Assembly (NCBI RefSeq): GCF_000145275.1
Contig: NC_014393.1
Span: 992,001-1,056,000, forward strand
DNA from: Clostridium cellulovorans 743B
GTDB taxonomy: Bacteria > Bacillota > Clostridia > Clostridiales > Clostridiaceae
DNA length: 64,000 nucleotides
Direction of reading: 5' to 3'
Shown here: positions 18,554 to 29,400 of the stretch, in pieces
Position numbering within the stretch: position 1 is the first letter of the stretch
Layout: each line of letters begins with the position of its first letter
The notes under the pieces: model-generated
Told to the model about the DNA's origin: nothing
What the model saw: the letters and a program-made list of their open reading frames with translations, nothing else
Database searches by the model: none
Made by a program: the position numbers and the translations under genes

Positions 18554-21500
18554 ATGGAGATAGCTGTTATTGATAAAGATTTGAAAAGTTATATAAAACA
18601 ATTAAGGAAAAAGGAAATAGGATTTTTTGATGTTCCGGAGGAGTATAGACTACATCTAGATATTGTAAAAATAGAGCGTAAGCTTGGTATAAGAAAAATT
18701 CTAATCGGTGAATTTATATTAGATAATAAAGGGTATGATATTATTCGAAATGTATTTTTTGTAAAAGAAGAAGTACTTAGAGATATTAACGATGAATTAT
18801 CATATAGGAATATTGAAACTGTTTTTAATGATTTTGCTTCTTATTATGAATTTTTAAATGGTGATATTTACAAGGATGCTTGCTATTACCAATATATTTT
18901 TTTACAAGAGGAAATTGAAAGATATAATATAGATTTAAAGAAGATTAATTATTTATCTTTATTAGATGAAACAATAAAAGATTACACAATCGAATCAACA
19001 CAAGAAGAACTTGAAGAGTACCAAGAACGTGAAAGAGGAAAAATATACTTGAAAAAATGGATAGCTAAGTTTAAAGCTTGTAATACATATGAAGAGTTTC
19101 AGAAGGTTTTGAGTAAATGTCGAAGTTCATTATTTAGTGATAACTTAAAATTTATTCTTTTAATGTATATATATTCTGATAAGAATAAAGTTTTTGATAT
19201 CATCATGAAACATGTTAATAGTGGATATTATCCAAATATAGAACATGAAGTTTGTTTTATTTATAATCCAGATAAAGTAATTAAAGAATATAATTATAGC
19301 TTAGGAGCTTCATCCACAAATACAAAATACAAAAGAAAAATGAATAAGTTTATTGATCAGTTGAAGAGTGGTGAACCACAGTTACAAACATATAGTTATT
19401 TTGATAAGAGTACACATTATTATTGCGTGCAAACAAATTATTATGTAGAAGAAAGAGAAAATAAAATTTGTATTGGTGATTTGAATTATTACTTTGAAAC
19501 GTTTGAAGAATTAGTACAATATCTAGATAATGATTTATCTAATTGTGATTTATCAGGAGCAGTTTTGCCAAAGATTGATTTCTCACAATATGTTACAAAT
19601 GAAAAAACAAAACTACCAATTCAAAATGCACAGAATTTAAAATATAGCGTTGTTAAATACTATGACCAAAAACGAGAATGTTTTGGAGTTGTTCAAAAAT
19701 GGGAAGATTCAAATGGAAATGTATTAAAAGAAGAGAATCATTCATTCAAATATTTTTTTAATTATGTGCATTTCCTTGAAAATGATTTGTCTGGAGCAGA
19801 TTTATTGTGTTGTGACGGCATTGAGAATTTAAATGATGTTTCAGAACTTAATCTTTCAAATGTGGAACTTAAAAGCTCAACAATGGATAAATTTGGGCTT
19901 CAATATGAAAAATGTGATTTGAGAAATGAATCAGTAGAATCATTTCTTCCAACTTTGAAATTTGAGGAAGAAACTACACTTGTATTAGATACAAAAAGAG
20001 AATTTTATTTAGATTACGAAGAAGCTCTAAAGAATCAAAAAGTATTCTATATATCAGATTTGCACCTTATGCATAGGATTATAAACGCAAAGTGTAAATC
20101 AAAAAGTGATGTACAATATACACTTCAACATATAATAAATAATTTATTAGAAGATATATATAATTTAGGAAGTGGGGTTCTTTTAATTGGAGGAGATACT
20201 TCTTCTGAATATGAAATGTTTGAACTATTTGTATCACTTTTAAGAAAAAGCATTGATAAGAGTTATTACAATATAAAAGTTATTTTCTTACTTGGAAATC
20301 ATGAATTATGGAATTTTTCAAATGAAAAATTAGAAGAAATTGTTCAAAGATATAATTCAATAATTACTGCAAATAGAATGTTCCTTCTTCAAAATGATTT
20401 GATATATAAAGATGATAATAATTTAATCAATAGAATTACAACCCAAGAATTAATAACATTATCAAAAGAAGAAATAAGATTAAAGGTTAGATGTGCACGT
20501 GTAATTATATTTGGAGGTTTAGCATTCTCAGGATATAATGAATCGTTCAATGCAAATAATGGAATTTATAGGAATGCAATTAGTAGAGAACAGGAAGTAG
20601 CAGAGAGCAAAAAATTCGAAGCAATATATGAAATTGTTTGTGATGTTTTGGGTGACAGAAACGTTATTGTTCTCACTCATACACCAAAAGCAGACTGGTG
20701 TAATAATGATGAAAAACAAAAGGGATTTGTATATGTAAGCGGGCATACACACAGGAATTATTTTTATGATGATGGTGATTATAAAATCTATGCAGATAAT
20801 CAAGTAGGATATAAAAATGAAAATCCACATGTGAAATATTTTTATTTAGAAAACGAGTATGATTGGTTTTCGGATTATGAAGATGGTATTTATCAAATAA
20901 CTGGTGATGAATACGTTAATTTCTATCGTGGTAAAAACATACAGATGCAATTTAATAGAGATGGAATAATATATATGCTTAAGAAGAGCGGATATTATTG
21001 TTTCATTTATGAGACAAAGGCAAAAAAATTATCCATATTAAATGGTGGTGCTTTAAAGAATCTTACTATAAAAGATATTAATTATTACTATGACAGTATG
21101 GAAGAAGAAATTGCATATGTTAAGACACCATTAGACAAATATACTGAAATACAAAAAAAGATTGCAGGCGAAGTAAAGAAGATTGGTGGTTCGGGATATA
21201 TACATGGTGCAATTATAGATATTGATTTTTATAATCATATATATGTAAATCCAAGTGATTTAACTATTAGAGGATATTATGCACTAGATATTTTTTATAA
21301 AGAAATATATCCAAGCGTACAAGAACTTTTAGAGCAAAAGTGTCCAAAGTTATTTGATAATTATAAGAAGCTTTTGACAGCACAAGAATCAACAGCACTT
21401 GCAATAAGAAATGAAAAAAATGAGATTATGTCAACACCAGAATTATATTTAGAAACAGATATTTATAAAGCATCACGAGAAATAAAGAAGATGCAAAAAT

Positions 21501-22000
21501 TAAGTTCAAATATTCTTGGCGTATGGTATGAACTAGAAGGATATGAAAAATATTTACCAGTAAAGGGGCAAAGATCATATTCAATTTTAAATCAAAGAGA
21601 ATTAATGCATTGTAGTATGGAATGTACAGTAATAGAAGATGATGGATATGAAGATGGAACAATTATAGAACATACTGCAAGAGAAAAGGTTAAAAGAAAA
21701 ACTCCAAGTATTATAATTGAAAAAGAAGTAGTACAAAAAAAATCTGCTATCGAATTAAAAGGTTCATTTGCAGAATTATATCCAGATTTATTAGTAGATT
21801 GGAGTTATGAAAAAAATATTATTGACCCAACACAAATAATTGCAGGATGTAATGAAAAAGTTTTTTGGAAATGCAATAAGTGCGGAAATGAATGGGATGC
21901 GCGTGTGGACAAAAGGTGTGCAGGTCGTTCAATATGCTCAAATTGCCACAATCGTGTAATTGAAAGAGATGCACGAATGAGAAAAAAAGAAAATGTTTAA
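18554..22000 (+). CDS. Metallophosphoesterase with zinc-ribbon C-terminus
   Basis: This 1148-residue protein is a multidomain fusion. The first 320 residues are helical and unassigned. Two short segments resemble pentapeptide repeats (DLSNCDLSGAVL near 328-340, DLSGADLL near 411). A calcineurin-like phosphoesterase follows, with DLHLMH (about 501), GGDTS (about 546), GNHE (about 580) and GHTH (about 729), keeping the metal ligands. The last 70 residues form a treble-clef/zinc-ribbon like those found with restriction-type nucleases (CNKCG about 1106, CSNCH about 1128, context DPTQIIAGCNEKVFWKC). A DNA- or RNA-targeted nuclease in defence is plausible but inferred. It is monocistronic, flanked by a terminator and IS66 scrap. 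Confidence 0.8.
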   Translation: MEIAVIDKDLKSYIKQLRKKEIGFFDVPEEYRLHLDIVKIERKLGIRKILIGEFILDNKGYDIIRNVFFVKEEVLRDINDELSYRNIETVFNDFASYYEFLNGDIYKDACYYQYIFLQEEIERYNIDLKKINYLSLLDETIKDYTIESTQEELEEYQERERGKIYLKKWIAKFKACNTYEEFQKVLSKCRSSLFSDNLKFILLMYIYSDKNKVFDIIMKHVNSGYYPNIEHEVCFIYNPDKVIKEYNYSLGASSTNTKYKRKMNKFIDQLKSGEPQLQTYSYFDKSTHYYCVQTNYYVEERENKICIGDLNYYFETFEELVQYLDNDLSNCDLSGAVLPKIDFSQYVTNEKTKLPIQNAQNLKYSVVKYYDQKRECFGVVQKWEDSNGNVLKEENHSFKYFFNYVHFLENDLSGADLLCCDGIENLNDVSELNLSNVELKSSTMDKFGLQYEKCDLRNESVESFLPTLKFEEETTLVLDTKREFYLDYEEALKNQKVFYISDLHLMHRIINAKCKSKSDVQYTLQHIINNLLEDIYNLGSGVLLIGGDTSSEYEMFELFVSLLRKSIDKSYYNIKVIFLLGNHELWNFSNEKLEEIVQRYNSIITANRMFLLQNDLIYKDDNNLINRITTQELITLSKEEIRLKVRCARVIIFGGLAFSGYNESFNANNGIYRNAISREQEVAESKKFEAIYEIVCDVLGDRNVIVLTHTPKADWCNNDEKQKGFVYVSGHTHRNYFYDDGDYKIYADNQVGYKNENPHVKYFYLENEYDWFSDYEDGIYQITGDEYVNFYRGKNIQMQFNRDGIIYMLKKSGYYCFIYETKAKKLSILNGGALKNLTIKDINYYYDSMEEEIAYVKTPLDKYTEIQKKIAGEVKKIGGSGYIHGAIIDIDFYNHIYVNPSDLTIRGYYALDIFYKEIYPSVQELLEQKCPKLFDNYKKLLTAQESTALAIRNEKNEIMSTPELYLETDIYKASREIKKMQKLSSNILGVWYELEGYEKYLPVKGQRSYSILNQRELMHCSMECTVIEDDGYEDGTIIEHTAREKVKRKTPSIIIEKEVVQKKSAIELKGSFAELYPDLLVDWSYEKNIIDPTQIIAGCNEKVFWKCNKCGNEWDARVDKRCAGRSICSNCHNRVIERDARMRKKENV

Positions 22001-22005
22001 AATAG

Positions 22006-22800
22006 ATGCAGGTAGAAATGCCTGCAATAGTGAAAGTTTCTTTTGCTAAAATTACAGATAGTAAGACAAAGGGGAAGTCTGTAATGTTAAAGGAATTAGT
22101 CAACTCAACTTGGAAAGAACTTTTAGATAAGTTTCATTCTTATGAAGAAACTATAAGTGATTCTTGCAAGGGAAATAACGTTACTAGGAGTCAACTTTAC
22201 TATTATACAAAAAAATCTGAGCAATCAAATAAACCAATATTCCATGCGATATCATTAGCTACTGACGAGACAACTACTAACCAAGAGGTATCAGAAAATA
22301 ATCCGGAAGCATGTGGAAATATAAGAATAGAGCTTGGTAAAGCTAACAGCTATATTCCTACAAGTGAAAAAGCGTTGTTTGTATTTTGTAATAAGCAAAT
22401 GAATAGATTCAAGATCATATATTTTAATGAAGGATTTTCACTATATTACTATTAGGTTAGAAAATAGTAAACTTAAGTGGTCTTTGACTAAAGGAGAGGC
22501 TCTAAAGGTTAATAAAGAAGAATTAGGATGGCTGTTTAGGGGATACGGGGTTAGGACCACTTCTAAAATCAAACCTGTAATAGCTAAAAATTCTTATTAA
22601 GCAAAATGAATTTCAACAATATGTTGAAAGAGAAATTGAAGATGATTTACCTAAAAGTGCATTAGCTCAGGCGTTGGCTTATACACTAAAGCTTTTACCT
22701 GATATGAAAACTCTTTTAGAAGATGGCTCCTTAGAAATAGATAATAACGCTTCTGAGCGAGCAATAAAACCATTTGTAATCTGAAGAAAAATATTGTCTA
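22006..22800 (+). mobile_element. Decayed IS66-family element (copy 2)
   Basis: The first frame (to a stop at 22455) joins a TnpA-like helix-turn-helix part (ELVNSTWKELLDKF...) to a TnpB-like part (LFVFCNKQMNRFKIIYF). TnpB continues after a frameshift (RLENSKLKWSL... to about 22600). From about 22606 a TnpC transposase tail is readable (ALAYTLKLLPDMKTLL, IDNNASERAIKPFVI) and breaks at a TGA. Internal deletions and stops mean the element is dead. The fragment at 7741-7876 duplicates its first 135 bases. Confidence 0.75.
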
Positions 22801-23539
22801 ACTCTATACTTGAATTTAAGCCCCAGTAGAAAAATTACACTCTACTGAGGCTATTGGTGCATATAATTTTAACAAGTGATATGCGTCGATTTTTTCACGC
22901 TTGTAAAATCTTGTGAAGGAAATGAAGATAAAGCTAGTATAATTTCATGGGGAAGCCTTAAAGAAGTCTTGTGCAGTTGTGGTAGGGGGTTTATATTGCG
23001 AGCAAATTTATAAAATCGAAAAAGAGATTAGAGAAGCTTATGAAAATGATGATGATTGTTACCAAGACAGATATGAAACTAGGTTTAAAAAGTTGGAATA
23101 GATGGGATTAATTTAAAATATGCTATCTATTACTTTATAAGTATTGAAGAAAGTATTGCTAAAAAAATGCACTAAAGAACTTTTTTATGTGAAAATTATT
23201 CAAAGAACGAAATAGAATTATTGAAAAATAAAGATTTATCAAAACTAAAGTTTCTCAATTATAATATTGATTTATTAGCCGTAGAGAAAAAAGCTGTAAG
23301 CAGACTATTTTTAAAACAAGTTAATCCAGATAAACAATATAAATGTTAAATATTACTTATAAATTATTTGATTTTTGAAACTAATTGGGTGGAATATAAA
23401 TGATAAGTAAAAATTGACAAATAAATATTAAAAATATTGTAAGATTATATATGTAAAGGTATAATTAGAAAATATAAAGAATGGGGTTAATTAATAGTAA
23501 AAATATAGTTGATTATGTACTTGATATTAAGAAGAAAAA
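22801..23539. other. Region of gene debris
   Basis: A stem CCAGTAGA/TCTACTGA sits near 22831-22851. From about 22988 to 23101 a frame ending in YKIEKEIREAYEN...RYETRFKKLE resembles the middle of IS66 TnpC and may be another fragment. From about 23190 to 23349 a startless frame (ENYSKNEIELLKNKDL...) ends in TAA; I cannot name it. No intact gene is present. Confidence 0.4.
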
Positions 23540-24210
23540 ATGAGTAAGAATAAAAATAATGATAGACTTCAAATAGAAAACAGTATTGCTGAGTTTTTAA
23601 TCTTTTTCTTCACAAACGGGAGATAATTCTATTGAAGTTATGGCTGTAGATGAAAATGTGTGGTTAACCCAAGAAATGATTGCCACCTTTTATGAAGAAG
23701 GAGATTCTACAGTTACAGATCACTTAAAAAATATTTTATTAGTGGTGAATTAGAAGAAAATTTGGTATGTCGAAAATTCTGACATACCGGTGCTGGTGGA
23801 ACAGAATATAACGCTAAATTTTATAGTTTAGAAGCAGTTATTTCAGTAGATTTTAGAACTAATTCGGAAGGAACTATAGTATTTCGTCAATGGGCAATTT
23901 TTGTATTAAAGGACTCTTCCATTCGTGATTACATCATTGATAAGGAAAGGTTAAAGAAAGTAATATTTAAAAAGGAAGATTGCTTTAACAACTTGCTTGA
24001 AGAAATTAAGGGGATTATAGTTAGTAGAGATAAATGATGTGAAAAATGCAGGTATTTAAGGACTATTTTATTTATGAATTGATAATTAAAATATTTTTTA
24101 AAACTGTCCAAAATAAATTACATTTTGCGACTCATAGCAAAATAGTACAAGAACTAATTGAGGATAGATCAAATGCTGAAAAAAGAAAACATGTGGCTGA
24201 CTATTTGTAG
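23540..24210 (+). pseudogene. RhuM-family pseudogene
   Basis: ATG at 23540 opens a frame (MSKNKNNDRLQIEN...). Across several frameshifts the RhuM hallmarks are legible: VWLTQEMIATF, TDHLKNIF, GTEYNAKFYSLEAVISV, FRQWAIFVL, and near 24090 TVQNKLHFATHSK with an RSNAEK tail. The central section between about 24000 and 24085 is disrupted. RhuM proteins are common in restriction and toxin-rich islands. The gene cannot make a full protein. Confidence 0.7.
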
Positions 24211-24280
24211 AAGTGCTTTTAAGGTCAAAATATTAAAAAGAGATGGTTAAGTTGTCAAGAATTATTCAATCTTTAAGGAC

Positions 24281-24370
24281 ATGGACTCATTAAATAAAAT
24301 GGGAACTATTTATTTTGAAAGCATCTTTGATAGGTTTTCAAAAGAAACAGAAAGTGGTGATTTAAATTAA
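24281..24370 (+). CDS. Possible 29-residue leader peptide before jetA
   Basis: A short frame from ATG 24281 ends at 24370, overlapping the proposed jetA start. Its ribosome site (AAGG close to the ATG) is poor and it may simply be residue of an older gene. Confidence 0.2.
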   Translation: MDSLNKMGTIYFESIFDRFSKETESGDLN

Positions 24371-25772
24371 TTTATTTAACATTATCTCAGAGGATTTTTT
24401 TAAGCCACTAACAAGCAAACACAAAAGTATCTATGTTGATTGTATAAGGCTTATATATAATACTTATAAAACGGAGTTGTCTTTTGGTGTAGATAAAGAG
24501 GTTATAATATCTGAACTTGAGAATTATTTTGACAAAGAATCAAATATGGAAATGGTATTTGATGAGGATGACGAAATCGCAAAAGATTCTAGAGCAAAGG
24601 CAAATGCTATACTAAGAAGGCTAAAAGAGAGTGGGTGGCTTGAATATGAATTATCTAATGATTATAAAGTAAAGGTGAACTTATTTGACTATGCTGCAAC
24701 TATGATTGAATCCTTTAATAAGATAGTAAAAAATGAAGAACTGGAGTATCAAAGCCTTGTATCTCAAATTCATGCTACTCTTTTAAACAAGGAAGCTTAT
24801 GTAAAGCCTTATGAGTACATCATAAAGAGAGTTATCGAAAATACCGAAGAATTGATAATTGGATTAAAAAAACTAAATACAAATATAAAAAAATATATTG
24901 ATGCTATAACCAATGAAAAAACTGCTAGCGAGATAGTTAAGGATTTCTTCGTTTATCACAAGGATATTGGTTCAAAGGCTTATCACCGTATTAAAACTAG
25001 TGACAATATCTCACATTTTAGAACTTCAATAATCGAAAATCTATACAATATTATAAATGATAGAAATATATTTGATAGAGCAGTTGTAGGATATATGGAA
25101 GTAGAACAAATAGATGAAAAGGTAGAGGCTGAGGAGCTGTTACGAGGTCAGATAATGAATATTATTTCTCATTTTAGAAAATATGATGACATTATAGAAG
25201 AAATAGATAATAAGAATTCTAAATATATTAATAGTGCTGTTGCAAGAGCAAAGTTTTTACTTAACAATAGCAATAATACAGAGGGAAAAATCTCAAGAAT
25301 ACTAGCTTATCTTTCCGAAGAGTTTAACAAAGATGAAACCTTGAATTTGTGTGATGAAACTGATGATACACTCTTTGAGGTTTTTAATATATTTCCTCAA
25401 AGCTTTATTGATAGTGACTCTCTATATGTAGTTCCTATTTCTAAAAAGATGGCATTGCCAGAAAAACTTAGTGATAAGTTTGGAATCTCAGAAGAAGAAA
25501 GAGAATTGCGTAAATTAGCTTTAAAAGAAAAAAATAAAAATAGATTTTCACGTAAGAACATTAATGCTTATGTTCATGAATTATTAAAGGATAAAAAGGC
25601 TGTACTAGCGTCCACCATTCCACTAACTACTAAGCGAGATTTAATTAAGATAATTTTCATAAGTCTTTATGGAAAGGACAGAAAATCTATATATAAAACT
25701 ACCCAATTGAATGAAATTATATCAGTGAATGATTTGAGGTTTTGTGATTTTTTGATAGAAAGGTGTGAATAG
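24366..25772 (+). CDS. jetA: Wadjet protein JetA
   Basis: The frame is open from 24366 and encodes 468 residues of a DUF5716-type JetA, the kleisin-like subunit of a bacterial SMC complex that restricts plasmids. The family N-terminus (here NLFNIISEDFFKPLTSKHK) is encoded upstream of the first conventional start (TTG 24477). Initiation therefore probably uses ATT at 24366, which lies eight bases after a GTGGTGATT-like ribosome site; a TTG start would drop about 37 residues. It is followed five bases later by jetB. The role is from the known Wadjet family; the start is inference. Confidence 0.8.
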   Translation: MNLFNIISEDFFKPLTSKHKSIYVDCIRLIYNTYKTELSFGVDKEVIISELENYFDKESNMEMVFDEDDEIAKDSRAKANAILRRLKESGWLEYELSNDYKVKVNLFDYAATMIESFNKIVKNEELEYQSLVSQIHATLLNKEAYVKPYEYIIKRVIENTEELIIGLKKLNTNIKKYIDAITNEKTASEIVKDFFVYHKDIGSKAYHRIKTSDNISHFRTSIIENLYNIINDRNIFDRAVVGYMEVEQIDEKVEAEELLRGQIMNIISHFRKYDDIIEEIDNKNSKYINSAVARAKFLLNNSNNTEGKISRILAYLSEEFNKDETLNLCDETDDTLFEVFNIFPQSFIDSDSLYVVPISKKMALPEKLSDKFGISEEERELRKLALKEKNKNRFSRKNINAYVHELLKDKKAVLASTIPLTTKRDLIKIIFISLYGKDRKSIYKTTQLNEIISVNDLRFCDFLIERCE

Positions 25773-25777
25773 TAGGT

Positions 25778-26401
25778 ATGGAAATTTTCAAGGAAAGTCT
25801 TGTGCAAAAGGATAAATTTAGAGTAGCAGCTAATAAACTTTTAAATAATTGTTTTATAATTAAGAAAAAAGAAGATACAAGAAATGACTATATTTTTATT
25901 ATTCAGAATAAAGAGCTTTTTATAGAGTATTTTGATTTATTAGGGTATAAAATTGAAATTAATGATATGCAAGGAGTAGTAGCACTTATTAGTACATATG
26001 GTACTGGAAGATTAAGATTTAAAAAAGTAGAGAGTATCATTTTACTTATATTAAGACTTCTGTATATAGAAAAATGTAAGGAGTTAAGTTTAAATGAGGA
26101 TGTAGTAGTGCTTGTAGATGAAATACATCAGAAATATAATATGCTTAAAATTGAGGCAAAATTAAATCTTGATAAGACAATATTAAGAGATACAATCAGG
26201 TTGCTTAAGAGGTATAATATAATTTCTAACCTTGATAGTGATGTTACTATGTCTGATGCTAGGATTAAAATATATCCATCAGTATTATTTGCTGTTTCAA
26301 ATGATAATCTTACTGTTATTTATGATGCTATAAATGATAAGTTAAATAAATATATGAATGGAGAAGAGCAGAATGATGATGAAGAAGTTATGCAGGATTA
26401 G
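25778..26401 (+). CDS. jetB: Wadjet protein JetB (DUF4194)
   Basis: This 207-residue protein matches JetB, the KITE-like winged-helix subunit that binds the kleisin JetA in Wadjet complexes. It has helical N- and C-terminal parts with a central segment TYGTGRLRFKKVESIILLILRLLY typical of the DUF4194 family. It starts five bases after jetA, and its C-terminus overlaps jetC, so all subunits are co-translated. Confidence 0.85.
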   Translation: MEIFKESLVQKDKFRVAANKLLNNCFIIKKKEDTRNDYIFIIQNKELFIEYFDLLGYKIEINDMQGVVALISTYGTGRLRFKKVESIILLILRLLYIEKCKELSLNEDVVVLVDEIHQKYNMLKIEAKLNLDKTILRDTIRLLKRYNIISNLDSDVTMSDARIKIYPSVLFAVSNDNLTVIYDAINDKLNKYMNGEEQNDDEEVMQD

Positions 26402-29400
26402 GTTGATTAATTGGCATTATTTTGTGAATGAAACTATCAATGTTAGTGGTTCTTTTTTAATCAGCGGTGAAAATACAGCAGGAAAGTCAACTATATTAGA
26501 TGCAATTCAATTGGTTTTGACTACTAACAATAGAAAGTTTAATACTGCTGCAAATGAGAAAAGCAATCGTGATTTAAAGGGTTATGTTCGATGTAAAACT
26601 GGTAATGAAAATAAGTCTTATATCAGAATGAACAGTGTTATTACATATGTTGCATTAGAATTTTATGAAGAAAAGACAGGTAAATATTTTACCCTTGGTG
26701 TAAAAATTGATTCTCCTGATGAGGAAAGTAAGCTTACAACCAAATGGTTTCGTGAGGAATGTAAGCTAGAGGAACTGTCATTTTTAAAAGATGGAAGACC
26801 AGCTACAGCAGAGGAGTTTAGGAGAAAGGATAAAAAGGTGCAATTAATTTCACAGGTATCTGAGGCAAAGGCTAGATTTGCACAGCGGTTAGGAAATTTA
26901 GAGGATAGATTTTTCGATATGATACCTAAATCATTGGCTTTCAAACCTATGGATAATGTTAAAGATTTTATTAATAAGTTTATATTATCTGAAAAAACAA
27001 TAGAGGTCTCCACTTTAAGAAATAACATTGCAGCATTAAAAGAATTGGAAGATTTAATGGAGCTGACAAAGGAAAAAATAGCAGAACTTGATAGAATTAT
27101 TTCTAAAAATAATGATATTCTTGCAAAAAAACAGGAAATAAAGACCAATGAAATCTTAATTAAAAAAGCAGAAATAGAAGCTAAAAAACTAGAGTGTGAG
27201 AAGCTGGAACAGAGTAGACATATTTGTGAGCAAAGGCTTATAGACGAACAAAACAATGAAACTACTTTGAAAAAAAGCCTAGAAAATGAACGGGAGAGGT
27301 TTACTAATTTACAAATTGTACTGGGACAAAATGAAACAACACAGCTTATAGTTAATACGAAACATAGAATAGAAATTCTTCAGAAAGATAAGCAAGTTGC
27401 TGAGGCTTCAGTTAAAAAGCTTCATAATATGTTAAGTAGATCAGAGGATGCATTAAGTTTGATTAATAAATATGAAGTTTTTATTCTTTCAAAGGAAGAG
27501 CTTTCAAAGGTAGGCTCAGCGGATTTTGAAACAGAAGAAAAAATAAAAATAGTATATAAGCTAAAAAAAGAATTTCAAAAGCTTCAGGAAGGTTATAGTT
27601 CAGAACTTGTGAGAACTAAAGACCTACTTGATAAATCTCAAAAGAGTAAAGCTACTTTAGAAAATGAAATAAAGAACCTAAAAAATAGAAAATTTACTTA
27701 TCCAGAAAATACTACAAAACTTAAAACAGCTATTGAAAAGGAGTTTTTAAGTCGTGGTATAAAAAGTGAGGTAAGAATATTTTCGGATCTTTTAGAGATT
27801 ACTGATACAAAATGGCAGAATGCCGTTGAAGGATATTTAAACAGCCAGAGGTTTTATATAATTCTAGAACCACAGCATTATAAAGTAGCCTTAGAGGTCT
27901 ATAATAAAATAAAAAAAGAAGTACATACAGTTGGACTTATTAACACTGGGAAGCTTGACATTAATTCATTAGCAGACATGGCTTCGCTAGCTTATGTTAT
28001 TAAAAGTGATAACCGTTATGCAAAAGCATATGCAGTATATTTGCTTAATCGAGTGGTTCGCTGTGAAGAGGTTCAAAGCTTAAAGGAGCACAAAATAGCT
28101 ATTACGCCTGATTGTATGTTATATCAGAACTATGCAGTAAGAAAAATTGACGAGAAGATTTATAACACTCCATTTATTGGAGCATTTGCCCTTGAGATTC
28201 AGCTTAAGAACAAGCAGAATGAACTGATGAATTTAAAGGAGGATATAAAGAAATTAAATGAGAAATCAAGTGTTTGTACGCTTCTTATAGAAAAGTTAAA
28301 CACATGTAAAATTGATGTATTAGAAGAAAACTTAAATGCCCCAAAAGAACTAAGAAATTATGAGGAACTTATAGCAAAGGAAAAAATAGAGTTAAAAAAG
28401 GCTGAAGCTAACCCAAGCTATATTCAAATACAAATTCAGATTGAAGAATGCAGAAAGGTTGTTGATAGTAAGGATAGAGAACATTCTTTATCAAATCAGA
28501 GGATTGGAGAACTGGAAAAAACTTTAAAAGCGAATAAAACTGATATAGAAAATTTACTAGGTGTTATTTTAAATTTGGAGAATATCTTTAATTTATTTTG
28601 CGAGAAAGATGCAGGGGTAACAATACTTGGTTTAAATAAATTTAATGAGCAAATAAAAATAAAGACACCGGAAACGATTGTCCAGAATTTTTCTCCTCTT
28701 AAGGTAGGATTAGAAAATAAGAAAAACGAATTTTGTATGGAACTTATCAAATTACAAAGTAGTTACTGCAGTAAATATGATTGCGATTTAGGTTCTGGAT
28801 ATGAACAAGTGCATGAATACATAATGGAACATCAAAAACTTGTTTTGGCAGATATTATTAAATATGAAGAAGAGCTAAAAAAGGCAAAGGACAATTGTCA
28901 ACTAGAATTTAGAGAATCATTTTTAGCAAGGCTCAAAGAAAATATTGAGAACGCAAAGTTAGAATTTAGAAATCTAAATTATGCCCTAAGAGATATTTAT
29001 TATGGAGAAGATAGTTATAAATTTGAGTTGACCCATAATAAGCAAAAAGAAAGCATTTATCAAATGATTACCTCAAAAAATAACGAAGCAGGTTTTAATT
29101 TATGGTCTAATTCCTTTGAGGAGGAGTATAAAGAGGAAATGGAAGATTTATTTGCTAAATTAACAGCTTATGATGATAAGGGAGAGAAGGTTCTTACAGA
29201 ATATACAGATTATCGTAGTTATTTGGATTATGATATTGTTGTTGAAAAGAAAGATGGTACTCTTCAAAGATTTTCTAAAATTTATGGAGAGAAAAGTGGG
29301 GGAGAAACTCAAACTCCATACTATGTAGCAATAGCTGCATCATTTGTTCAGCTCTATAAGCATGGAGATACAATAAGAATTATTATGCTAGATGAGGCTT

